Assembly: GCA_002407935.1 (NCBI GenBank)
Contig: DHPU01000005.1
Location: 1-12,508, forward strand
Length of the DNA stretch: 12,508 nucleotides
Origin: Peptococcaceae bacterium UBA5356
Lineage (GTDB): Bacteria; Bacillota; Peptococcia; DRI-13; DTU073
Reading direction: 5' to 3'
The position numbers and the translations under genes are program-made. Position 1 is the first letter of the stretch. Each line of letters begins with the position of its first letter. Below the pieces are notes generated by a model that was not told where the DNA came from, searched no databases, and worked only from the letters and a program-made list of their open reading frames with translations. Below, piece after piece: positions 5,925 through 12,508 of the stretch.

Positions 5925-7799
5925 TTAGTTTTGGGCGGCTTGGTAACGGCTTAATACCTCTGCTGCCGTTAAAGCTTTGTTATAGATGCTTACTTCATCG
6001 ACCATTCCCTTAAAGTAGGCGCTTGTGGCATTTTTCCCAATCATTAAAGGCTCCGCATGAGTGCCTATTTCACCGCATACGGCAAAGCTGTTTACCTGGG
6101 CACCATTGATGTATAGTCTCATTCTTGTGCCATCATACGTGCCCGCAACATGAGTCCATGTCCCTACGGGTACCGAGTTCGCCGGGGAATAGATCGATTG
6201 TACCGTCCCGTTAATTTTCATTGATACCAATACTCTGTTGTTGGAGGCACGAATCATGCTATAGTCATTATTAGGATAGGGCGATTTGGACAGGATCCGC
6301 TGATCCGCCGCCGTACTGCAGGGATTTATCCATGCTTCAATTGTCAGGGCTTTCTTGGGATTTAAGATGGAGTTATATGGTATTTCGACATAATCGTTTA
6401 CGCCGTCAAAGCTTAAAGCTTTTCCCACTTTGCCGTTTACCCATGCCGCTCCTGCTATTGTGCCGTTGTTATTATTCCCGCTTGTGTCGGCTATTTTTGT
6501 CCCTGTCCCTTCGTCAAAACTCCACTGCCCTGCCAGCGATGATGATGGTGACACTAATTCAAAGTTGGCTGTTACCGTTACATCGTTTCCTGCCATTGCA
6601 AAAGTTGTCGTTGCACTAGTGGCATCTTTAAAATAGCCACCTTCTGATGATGTCCAGTTTACAAAACGGTAGTTACTATTTGGAGTTGCCGTAAGGGGTA
6701 TCATGGAACCCGTTTTATAATCACCGCTGGCCCCCATTGTAATTCTGCCGCCATTACCTGCTGATAAAGTCAATGCGTACATATTTGCTGTGAATTTGGC
6801 AATCAGATGCACGTCAGATTTTACTCTGAAACGATAAACCGCCTCTGAAGACACCTTCTGCCCTCCTGAATACCAGCCTGCAAACTCATATCCTTCATAT
6901 GGAATGGCATTTGCCTGGGCATAATTTCCCAGTTGTCTTACCCCTCGACCTGTTACAATCCCGCACACGTCATTTTCAGCGGAGACGTTAACCATATAGT
7001 ATGCTTCCGTTGCTTGATTTCCGACAAGATCGGAATTCGCCGTAATCTCTTTACCGGTGGAATTATTTTTAAGTGAATAGACAACCGATGAACCATTTTC
7101 AATCCCGTTTTCCAACTCCTCAGCATTAAACGAAGGAATATTGGCAGTGAAAGCCATTCCTGCCGTTAGGGGAATATCATAATAATTTACGATCCTCGTG
7201 TTATTCCCCATTTGCGGGCTATACTCGTATATCGAGAAAGACATGGTTCCGTTACCGGTAGCCTTCGTTTTAATGCTATAACTTGATTCCGCCGGAAGGA
7301 AAATCAGCTTTTCCCCATCTTCATTGATGGATGATACAATGCTATATCCAACGTCTTGCGGTACATCAGCTATAATAGCCGCAATCTTAGCACCTCTGGC
7401 ATTATACACTTCAACATCAACAGGGCAATTAATTCTGATTACTCTGTAATGGCCATTACAGAAAGACACCGCCCCACCCTCCGTATAATTCGAATCCATT
7501 GATTGCAACCAAGCCAGACAGATTTCCGGAAAGTGGGCATAACGTATTCCCTCAAAGTTCATATACGCATTAAATACTACATCGCGTTGACTCCATATAT
7601 TCTCTACAATAAGGTCTAAAAGCGATACTGTAGCCTTTTTTAATGAAGTCTCATCATATATAATTCCTGCCTCATTAAGACTTTCACACAAAATCCTTGC
7701 AAGTATTTCATAGACTTCTTTTTTCTTATCTCTTTCTGATATAAAAGGATTAAGGTTATAACGAGCTTTTAATATTTCTTCCCAGGTTGCTAAATTCAT
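5925..7799 (-). CDS. Lipase C-terminal part, InlB-like repeats and LamG domain (second part of a split gene)
   Basis: 624 residues from the ATG at 7799. Residues 1-105 continue the lipase begun in the preceding frame: YAHFPEICLAWLQSMD contains His89, placed where the catalytic His of class-3-type lipases is expected. Residues 118-222 form a beta-rich domain (INCPVDVEVYNARG and following). About 265-340 and 341-415 are InlB B-repeat-like units (YEFAGWYSGG; YRFVNWTSSEGGYF with AGNDVTVTANF). Residues 422-620 are a LamG/concanavalin-like lectin domain (GQWSFDEGTG, ALSFDGVNDYVEIP, WTHVAGTYDG, GMVDEVSIYNKAL). It has no signal peptide, odd for extracellular domains. AAAGGA lies 7 nt before its ATG, so separate or coupled translation is possible. 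The frame is open upstream into the slippery region, and a -1 shift there would fuse it to the secreted first part. Confidence 0.85.
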   Translation of the reverse strand: MNLATWEEILKARYNLNPFISERDKKKEVYEILARILCESLNEAGIIYDETSLKKATVSLLDLIVENIWSQRDVVFNAYMNFEGIRYAHFPEICLAWLQSMDSNYTEGGAVSFCNGHYRVIRINCPVDVEVYNARGAKIAAIIADVPQDVGYSIVSSINEDGEKLIFLPAESSYSIKTKATGNGTMSFSIYEYSPQMGNNTRIVNYYDIPLTAGMAFTANIPSFNAEELENGIENGSSVVYSLKNNSTGKEITANSDLVGNQATEAYYMVNVSAENDVCGIVTGRGVRQLGNYAQANAIPYEGYEFAGWYSGGQKVSSEAVYRFRVKSDVHLIAKFTANMYALTLSAGNGGRITMGASGDYKTGSMIPLTATPNSNYRFVNWTSSEGGYFKDATSATTTFAMAGNDVTVTANFELVSPSSSLAGQWSFDEGTGTKIADTSGNNNNGTIAGAAWVNGKVGKALSFDGVNDYVEIPYNSILNPKKALTIEAWINPCSTAADQRILSKSPYPNNDYSMIRASNNRVLVSMKINGTVQSIYSPANSVPVGTWTHVAGTYDGTRMRLYINGAQVNSFAVCGEIGTHAEPLMIGKNATSAYFKGMVDEVSIYNKALTAAEVLSRYQAAQN

Positions 7800-7810
7800 G
7801 AACTTATCCT

Positions 7811-9811
7811 TTAAAATAGAAAAAAATTTTCTTTTTTTGCTTCATCCGTGTTCAAAATACTGAATAATTCCCTTACGCCTTCTTGATAATTAGCGACGTA
7901 GTTTGCACGAGTCTTAATTAGTTCCTTTGCAAATACTACATTAATGCATTTATCTAAAAATTGTGCTTGTGTTTGCTTGTTATTAGGGTCATCAACAACT
8001 TTTAATGGAAGCTTTTCCCATGCAAATTGTATTTTTTTCATCGCAAAGTTATCAACAGTATATTCCGGTTTTGGTTTATATTCACTGACCAGGGTATCAT
8101 ATCTCTCCAGCATTTTAGCTAATTGTTTGGAGTATTCATTTTCGTCAGTGCTTAACTTGTCAGGGATCGCACCTGCATCATCATTTCCATAACGTGCAAA
8201 TGACCAATAAGCCGGAGCAACTTTGGTAACGGGATCGTTGGGATTGATAATATTAAAGATATTTTTATACGCTGATTTATTAACATCCAACATCAAGGCC
8301 CCGGCGGGAGTCTCAAAGGTATATGCATATAAATCAGACCGCATCAAATTGCAGTTACCGAAGGAATATCCATCATCTATTTTACCGGCAACTAAATTTG
8401 CGGTTGCCCCAGCTCTGCTGTAGCCGGTTAGCCAAAGCTTTATATCGCCGGAAATAGCATTTTTGCTGATATAATCATCCAAAAACTCCAGAACCTGATT
8501 TCGGGCTTCCGTGAATCCTTGATGCTTACCAGTCTCTCCAATTGTAAAATTACTGGCCCACTCGCTTTCATAACCTCCCCCTCTGACCGCTAAGGCAATT
8601 AACTCATATGGTTTTCCACCATCCGTAATAGTTTTATGAGCCGCAATTGCTCCGATAGAGTCTTTGGTTGGTTTTACCTTGAACCATTCATTTGTTTCAA
8701 TATCTGAAAAACCGATTTCTGCCAGAAGGTTTTGGGCATTCAGACTTTTATTCTCGTATGAACCACCAACATCCTGACTGCCGCAGGCGGATAATTCAAG
8801 ACAGAAAGACATCGTAGCTAAATGTGGGTTATAGCTATACGAGCTATTTGTAAAATAGCCATCGTCATAATAATACACCGCCGAATAATCGCGTTCTTTC
8901 CCCGGATAACGGAAAATCCCCGTTTTTTTAATGATATCTGAGGCGATTTCACCGAACACAAATTCTAACTCATCGGGATCAACAACATCGTAATATCCTG
9001 AATTCTGCAAATCGCTCATAAATCTGCGGGCAAAATTTAATTCTGAACCGCTAAGATCATGGAAAAAACCCAAGGTGTATAATTTATAACCTTTGGACTT
9101 TAAAGCAATCGCAGTGTTATAAACAGCGTTCGCATATTTATAATAATAATAGTCGTTGTATGTATAACTTCCCGAATTCGAATATGAACCTTCATTGGGC
9201 AGACCATCGGATAATAAAACCACATTTTTTATCACACCCGGTGCATCTGCAACAGAACTCAATAAATCATCGGCAGATAATAAGCCTTCATTTGTGTTTG
9301 TCCAACCATGGTTATAAATCTTGTTTATAGCCGTTTCGAGCGTAGCATCACTATTGGAAAAGCCGCACAAGGTTCTTGCCTCAGAAGCATATGCAACAAC
9401 AGCGACGTAATTATCGCCATCCGCTTTGAGAACAGCGTCACAAAATTTTAACGCAGCGGATTTTAAAACAGTCATTGGATATCCGCCCATACTACCCGAT
9501 TCATCTAACACAAGAACCGTATATCTTGCAGTACTAGAAACGGCCCCGCTTAAAACAATCGCAGGTGTGGAAACGTTTGCTCCGTCAACAGCTGCAGTAG
9601 CACTTAAAGAAAGCGGAGACATCTGCCTGTTTTCAGTTTGACCGGTTTCGCTTTCTTGTTGATCTGCAATATATTCAAGCCATTTTTCTCTTACCAGATT
9701 TGAACCATCTTCTACCTGTTTTCCGACCGGATCGCTCGCAAAAACACTTAAAGGAAAAAGCGATAAAATCAGGCATATGACCAAAAGAATACTAAGAATG
9801 CGTTTTTTCAT
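7811..9811 (-). CDS. Secreted VWA and class-3-type lipase protein (first part of a split gene)
   Basis: 666 residues. It starts at ATG 9811, 8 nt after GGAGG, with a signal peptide (MKKRILSILLVICL through SVFA). Residues 97-295 form a von Willebrand factor A domain with a MIDAS: DESGS (103-107), TNTNEG (171-176) and the Asp of LSDG (202). From about 305 a lipase-like alpha/beta hydrolase follows: nucleophile elbow GYSRAG with Ser465, and NPNDPVTKVAP with probable acid Asp526. The domain stops before its His, which is encoded in the next frame. The end ENFFLF is produced after A7 and T7 runs. The likely product is a cell-surface or secreted hydrolase with a metal-dependent adhesion domain. The DUF6273 gene lies 87 bp upstream, probably co-transcribed. 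Either this is a truncated allele or the frames are joined by frameshifting. Confidence 0.88.
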   Translation of the reverse strand: MKKRILSILLVICLILSLFPLSVFASDPVGKQVEDGSNLVREKWLEYIADQQESETGQTENRQMSPLSLSATAAVDGANVSTPAIVLSGAVSSTARYTVLVLDESGSMGGYPMTVLKSAALKFCDAVLKADGDNYVAVVAYASEARTLCGFSNSDATLETAINKIYNHGWTNTNEGLLSADDLLSSVADAPGVIKNVVLLSDGLPNEGSYSNSGSYTYNDYYYYKYANAVYNTAIALKSKGYKLYTLGFFHDLSGSELNFARRFMSDLQNSGYYDVVDPDELEFVFGEIASDIIKKTGIFRYPGKERDYSAVYYYDDGYFTNSSYSYNPHLATMSFCLELSACGSQDVGGSYENKSLNAQNLLAEIGFSDIETNEWFKVKPTKDSIGAIAAHKTITDGGKPYELIALAVRGGGYESEWASNFTIGETGKHQGFTEARNQVLEFLDDYISKNAISGDIKLWLTGYSRAGATANLVAGKIDDGYSFGNCNLMRSDLYAYTFETPAGALMLDVNKSAYKNIFNIINPNDPVTKVAPAYWSFARYGNDDAGAIPDKLSTDENEYSKQLAKMLERYDTLVSEYKPKPEYTVDNFAMKKIQFAWEKLPLKVVDDPNNKQTQAQFLDKCINVVFAKELIKTRANYVANYQEGVRELFSILNTDEAKKENFFLF
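7820..7838 (-). promoter_or_regulatory. Two consecutive -1 slippery heptamers at the VWA-lipase/LamG frame junction
   Basis: On the minus strand, in the zero frame of the first part, GCA-AAA-AAA places A_AAA_AAA at 7838-7832 and AAT-TTT-TTT places T_TTT_TTT at 7826-7820. Both match the X_XXY_YYZ form. A -1 slip at the T run gives ENFF-SILKDKF-MNLATW; a slip at the A run enters the same frame slightly earlier. The unshifted frame stops three codons later, at 7811-7813. The join would give a protein of about 1295 residues. Programmed frameshifting, transcriptional slippage, an indel mutation or a homopolymer sequencing error would all look like this. Confidence 0.6.
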
Positions 9812-9849
9812 TACTTAAACCTCCAAAATCATTTTTTTCTGAACAATTT

Positions 9850-9883
9850 CCTAAAATCCACTTTTAGGATGACCGTGAGGTCA
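9850..9883 (-). other. Two small hairpins in the leader of the VWA gene
   Basis: CCTAAAA (9850-9856) pairs with TTTTAGG (9862-9868), and TGACC (9870-9874) pairs with GGTCA (9879-9883). Both lie in the 87-bp gap between the DUF6273 stop and the VWA start. There is no adjacent T tract, so this is not a clear terminator. They may be a processing or mRNA-stability element, or chance. Confidence 0.35.
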
Positions 9884-9898
9884 CCGGATTAATATTTT

Positions 9899-10663
9899 TC
9901 ACTTAAGAATATAAACTGTTTCCCCCTTGATTACTTCCTCACTTGCCTCAATCGACGTTTTCCCGTCTACGCAAAACGCCGGTCTTACTCCATTAGTGTA
10001 ATCAAGTCCAACACTCCCCGTTGTCGCATCGAAGCCCACCGACCATACGGTAGTGTGATACTCGGTGTAAGAGGTTCTTAACCACCAACCGGCGGCTACC
10101 CCCGTTTCCAAATAGGCAATCCGGGATGGGCCGTTATGAAAATATTTTAAAGCTTTCCCTTCCACAGTAGCGATTGACTCTTTTGTCAAACCCAGTTCCG
10201 TGTATGACAATAAAAAAATTTTTCGGTTAATGTCTGTTGTCGCTTCCCCACAACTACCCAGGCTTGACTTGGCAGTGATTACTATTTTGCTGTCCGCAAT
10301 TTGCTTTTGCATCTCGGGCGTAAAACTGTTGATAAATTCTTCATTGAGGAATTTATCAATAACGCAATTTTCATAATACCCGTTATATCTATCGTTTGGG
10401 TTGAAAATCATTACCTCATTCAGGATGTGTTTTCGTAAAAGCAGCACATTACCATTATAATCATCAGTTAAAACAAGATAAGGGACAAATTTGGCATTTT
10501 CCTCAAGATAAACCGTATAAGCGTAATTTTTATTGACATCGTAAGCAATGTCTCTTATTTCTTTTGGCTTATTAATCTTTTTCATTAATCCGCACCCCAA
10601 AAACACAACAGTAATACCCGTTATCAGTAAAATAAAGAGGGTAAGTTTAATCTCCCGCGTCAT
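9899..10663 (-). CDS. DUF6273 domain protein, probable lipoprotein
   Basis: 254 residues. A hydrophobic N-terminus after MTREIK leads to FLGC (Cys24), a near-lipobox with Phe at -3, so lipidation is plausible but not certain. The exported part resembles DUF6273: VPYLVLTDDYNGNVLLLRKHIL near the start, a central Asn/Tyr-rich segment, and the C-terminal WWLRTS...VRPAFCVDG pattern typical of that family in clostridia, where the function is unknown. I chose the ATG at 10663 over an in-frame ATG at 10684 because GGAGGTGA lies about 10 nt upstream and overlaps the earlier ATG. The VWA gene follows after 87 bp. The conserved WWLRT and VRPAF motifs recall formylglycine-enzyme-like folds, but I see no basis for an enzymatic call. 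Confidence 0.8.
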   Translation of the reverse strand: MTREIKLTLFILLITGITVVFLGCGLMKKINKPKEIRDIAYDVNKNYAYTVYLEENAKFVPYLVLTDDYNGNVLLLRKHILNEVMIFNPNDRYNGYYENCVIDKFLNEEFINSFTPEMQKQIADSKIVITAKSSLGSCGEATTDINRKIFLLSYTELGLTKESIATVEGKALKYFHNGPSRIAYLETGVAAGWWLRTSYTEYHTTVWSVGFDATTGSVGLDYTNGVRPAFCVDGKTSIEASEEVIKGETVYILK

Positions 10664-10934
10664 TAGTGTCTCACCTCCATACACAGGATCAAGTCTTTAT
10701 TCATAACCGTTAGTGTTACCCTGCACCCACCGCTGCCAGTAAGGATCGATGTCCTAAACCTCCTTTCTTATTAAAATTGCATTCATTCCTAACCTAGGTG
10801 TTATTCGACAGTATTTCCTATTAATCCTTCTAAAAAATCACCAAATATTTTGACATATCACAACGCAATTTTCAAGCTACAGGAAAATCGTGATTATGGG
10901 AAGACCTCTATAATTTTACAATGCGGCGATGACG
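10664..10934. other. Spacer between ATPase and DUF6273 genes with an orphan Shine-Dalgarno
   Basis: No convincing gene. On the minus strand AAAGGAGG (10759-10766) is followed 8 nt later by an ATC codon, from which an 17-codon frame (IDPYWQRWVQGNTNGYE) runs to TAA at 10697-10699. No ATG, GTG or TTG is correctly placed, and a TAG sits just upstream. Another short frame ending in FGDFLEGLIGNTVE (stop near 10802) also lacks a start. A promoter for the DUF6273 gene must lie here or upstream; TTGAAA with CAAAAT 17 nt downstream (around 10850-10880) is only a weak candidate. Confidence 0.4.
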
Positions 10935-12320
10935 TCAAGAACGTAAAAGAACATCCCGTCTTGTTTGAGCAAGCTCCTCCATCTGCTTGGTAAATCCATT
11001 AATGCTAAATAAAATGAATTGCCGCCGGCAGTTCTTTTTCCACTGTACCTTTTGTGCTTTTTCCATAAGCGCATAAAAAACATTAGTATCAAGCGGTTGC
11101 TCGGTATATTTGCACTCACCAAAAATAATATCTTCGCCCTCACTGTCAAAAGCCACAAGATCAATCTCCGTGTTATTATCCCACCATCTGCCGGCCTTGT
11201 TAAAGTGAAAATTCCAAGCATTATCCAAATTTAAATCCCACATCTCCGCAAGGCAAAGATCCTCGTAAACAGAAGAAACATGCTGCTGAATTAAGTTTTC
11301 TCTAATCTTTTGCAACACGAAAGCAGTATTATTCATTTCGATGAAGCTTTTATAAGGATAAATAAATTTAAACCAAAATTTAATAAAATTATCTTTGATC
11401 CTGTAAAGTCCCCGCTTGCTTTTTTCGGGCTGATTCTCCGTTATCGGTACCTGTCTTTGTAATAGATCAAGGTCAATTAATGTTTTAAGATATTTTGAAA
11501 GGTTAGTTTGCTTAACCCCAAGCACGGAGGCTATTTTAGAAAGCCTTTGATTACCGGCCGCAATTGCTTTAATAATCGAAAAATAACTTCCTATCTCTGA
11601 AACCTCATTTTGCAATAAAAAGATCGGCTCCTCATATAAAAAGCTTTGCTTAGATAAAATATGCTGATTTATGGCCGTAAAAACATCTCCCGAACCTGTA
11701 AAAAGCTCTATATACTTTGGTACTCCATCGGTAATACTGTAATACTCGATTAACTCCGTACGACTTTTTCCCTCAAAAAACTCATGATAATGCTTAAATT
11801 CTATAGGAGCAAGCTTGATTTGCCCGGTACGCCTGCCATAAAGCGGGCTCTTATACGAAAGAGCTTGTGCCTCCATCTTAGAAACAAGGGATCCACATAA
11901 AATTACCATTACGTTAGCCTGTTTAAGCTGGGTATCCCATGTTTTTTGAAAAATAGAGGGAAAAGCCGGATTAGCTTTCCCTAAATACTGAAACTCATCT
12001 ATTACAATCAGTTTTCGCTCCTGAGGATTATTTTTAAGCAGCTCCTGAAAGATTAATTCCCAGCTATCAATCTTCGCATTTTTCAATAATTCACTACCCA
12101 AATAATCGCCAACCAAATTTTTAAAACTATTTAGGTTTTCACTTTCCGCTTCCTCGGTTGCAAAAAAATACAACATCCTTTTATCGGCACCAAAATGCGT
12201 AATCAATGTCGTTTTACCGGTTCTACGTCTCCCGTAAAGGATCACCAGAGAAGATTCTTGTTTAGCATACTCACTATTTAAAAAAGCTAATTCTTTAGCT
12301 CTATTTATAAATTTTCCCAA
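10935..12320 (-). CDS. AAA ATPase (ATPase_2) with C-terminal DUF234 PD-(D/E)XK nuclease domain
   Basis: 461 residues, cytoplasmic. Walker A is GRRRTGKT (30-37), Walker B LIVIDEF with Asp108-Glu109, a sensor-1-like CGSLVSKME (142-150), and YGRRTGQI (161-168) with likely arginine fingers. A winged-helix segment follows (QRLSKIASVLGVKQTNLSKYLKTL, 258-281). The C-terminal DUF234 domain shows a PD-(D/E)XK arrangement: Glu385-Ile-Asp387 and Glu402-Cys-Lys404 (GECKY). The substrate of this STAND-like/archaeal-type ATPase family is unknown. I chose TTG at 12320: AGGAGG (12331-12336) lies 8 nt before it, while an in-frame GTG at 12329 overlaps that site. The 3' end carries copy 2 of the 32-nt repeat. 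Such genes are typical accessory genes with patchy distribution. Confidence 0.9.
   Translation of the reverse strand: MGKFINRAKELAFLNSEYAKQESSLVILYGRRRTGKTTLITHFGADKRMLYFFATEEAESENLNSFKNLVGDYLGSELLKNAKIDSWELIFQELLKNNPQERKLIVIDEFQYLGKANPAFPSIFQKTWDTQLKQANVMVILCGSLVSKMEAQALSYKSPLYGRRTGQIKLAPIEFKHYHEFFEGKSRTELIEYYSITDGVPKYIELFTGSGDVFTAINQHILSKQSFLYEEPIFLLQNEVSEIGSYFSIIKAIAAGNQRLSKIASVLGVKQTNLSKYLKTLIDLDLLQRQVPITENQPEKSKRGLYRIKDNFIKFWFKFIYPYKSFIEMNNTAFVLQKIRENLIQQHVSSVYEDLCLAEMWDLNLDNAWNFHFNKAGRWWDNNTEIDLVAFDSEGEDIIFGECKYTEQPLDTNVFYALMEKAQKVQWKKNCRRQFILFSINGFTKQMEELAQTRRDVLLRS
10981..11012. repeat. 32-nt direct repeat, copy 2 (inside ATPase gene)
   Basis: It matches 5757-5788 at 31 of 32 positions in the same orientation and encodes LFSINGFTKQ about 15-25 codons before the ATPase stop. 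The DNA between the two copies (about 5.2 kb) contains the DUF6273 and VWA-lipase-LamG genes. Confidence 0.85.
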
Positions 12321-12335
12321 GTTAACCACCTCCTA

Positions 12336-12380
12336 AGATTATTATACTTGAGATTATAATACTTTCAAGTATAATAATCT
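12336..12380 (-). promoter_or_regulatory. ATPase promoter inside a perfect 16-bp inverted repeat
   Basis: AGATTATTATACTTGA (12336-12351) and its exact complement TCAAGTATAATAATCT (12365-12380) flank a 13-bp centre. On the minus strand TTGAAA (12363-12368) and TATAAT (12341-12346) are 16 nt apart, so one arm covers the -10 and the other reaches the -35. The start of transcription would fall at or near the AGGAGG ribosome site, giving a very short leader. The symmetry suggests an operator; the ATPase's own winged helix is one possible binder. A second TATAAT lies at 12353-12358. Confidence 0.6.
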
Positions 12381-12399
12381 CGTAAGCTTTTGATATACT

Positions 12400-12440
12400 A
12401 AAAAAACCACTGAAAAGCGGAATGCTTTTACAGTGGTTTT
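12400..12440 (-). terminator. Intrinsic terminator of the tRNA-fMet gene
   Basis: A 16-bp stem: AAAACCACTG (12403-12412) pairs with 12431-12440 and AAAAGC (12413-12418) pairs with GCTTTT (12424-12429). There is one bulged base and a 5-nt loop. On the minus strand it runs straight into seven T residues. It starts 13 nt after the tRNA CCA end, so it separates the tRNA from the ATPase promoter. Confidence 0.88.
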
Positions 12441-12453
12441 GTTGTAATAATTA

Positions 12454-12508
12454 TGGTTGCGGGAGAAGGATTTGAACCTTCGACCTCCGGGTTATGAGCC
12501 CGACGAGC
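12454..12508 (-). tRNA. tRNA-fMet: Initiator tRNA-fMet (CAT), 5' part cut by the window edge
   Basis: The minus strand carries the last 55 nt of a tRNA: the end of the D stem (GCTC), an anticodon stem TCGGG with loop CTCATAA and CCCGG, variable loop, T arm GAAGG-TTCAAAT-CCTTC, acceptor strand, discriminator A and an encoded CCA. The three G-C pairs in the anticodon stem (GGG/CCC) and A at the position-72 equivalent mark the initiator, not the elongator, tRNA-Met. The first 22 or so nt lie beyond the window. Confidence 0.95.

Noticed and set aside
10850..10878. Plus-strand TTGACA that could be a promoter
   Set aside because: No acceptable -10 lies 16-18 nt downstream and no plus-strand gene follows.
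10916..11221. An overlapping minus-strand open frame inside the 3' part of the ATPase gene
   Set aside because: It is out of frame with a well-supported nuclease domain and has no recognisable domain or ribosome site.
12454..12508. A tRNA attachment-site duplication from integration at tRNA-fMet
   Set aside because: I found no second copy of the tRNA 3' end within the window.
1..12508. CRISPR array, transposase, integrase or toxin-antitoxin pair
   Set aside because: No regularly spaced repeats and no such protein families were seen on either strand.

Overview
The window reads as Bacillota (Firmicutes) DNA, most likely from a clostridial or Desulfotomaculum/Peptococcaceae-type organism. This is inferred from purine-rich Shine-Dalgarno sites of AGGAGG type, mixed ATG/GTG/TTG starts, moderately AT-rich DNA, a DUF951 protein next to an MscS channel, and clostridial-type secreted proteins (DUF6273, Ig-like Big_2, InlB-type repeats, LamG). 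Every gene lies on the minus strand, so transcription runs from high to low coordinates.

Region by region in transcription order: the 3' part of an initiator tRNA-fMet gene (12454-12508) is followed by a strong intrinsic terminator (12400-12440). Next is an AAA ATPase with a DUF234-type PD-(D/E)XK nuclease domain (10935-12320), whose promoter is embedded in a perfect 16-bp inverted repeat. After a roughly 270-bp spacer come a DUF6273 probable lipoprotein (9899-10663) and a secreted VWA protein carrying the first part of a class-3-type lipase (7811-9811). The rest of the lipase plus InlB-like repeats and a LamG domain lie in the next frame (5925-7799). The two frames join exactly through a -1 shift at two consecutive canonical slippery heptamers, A_AAA_AAA and T_TTT_TTT. 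I therefore read them as one gene of about 1295 codons, either broken by a homopolymer indel or expressed by frameshifting. A hairpin terminator closes the unit.

A secreted protein of seven bacterial Ig-like repeats (3702-5651) follows from its own TTGCTT-17-TATAAT promoter. Then comes a core-like cluster: a GntR/RCK_C regulator with BusR architecture (a family that senses c-di-AMP), a CvpA-family membrane protein, a HEAT-repeat protein, a small MscS mechanosensitive channel and a DUF951 protein. The regulator and the channel suggest an osmotic or turgor theme, but this is inferred from families only.

The 5.2-kb stretch holding the DUF6273 and VWA-lipase-LamG genes is bracketed by a 32-nt direct repeat (31/32 identical). 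One copy lies inside the 3' end of the ATPase gene and the other in the gap before the Ig-like gene. A protein-like tail, in frame with the LamG gene but beyond its stop codon, runs to a double stop just before the terminator. Together these look like recombination scars at the border of an accessory segment between tRNA-fMet and the conserved cluster. No integrase, transposase or CRISPR array is present.
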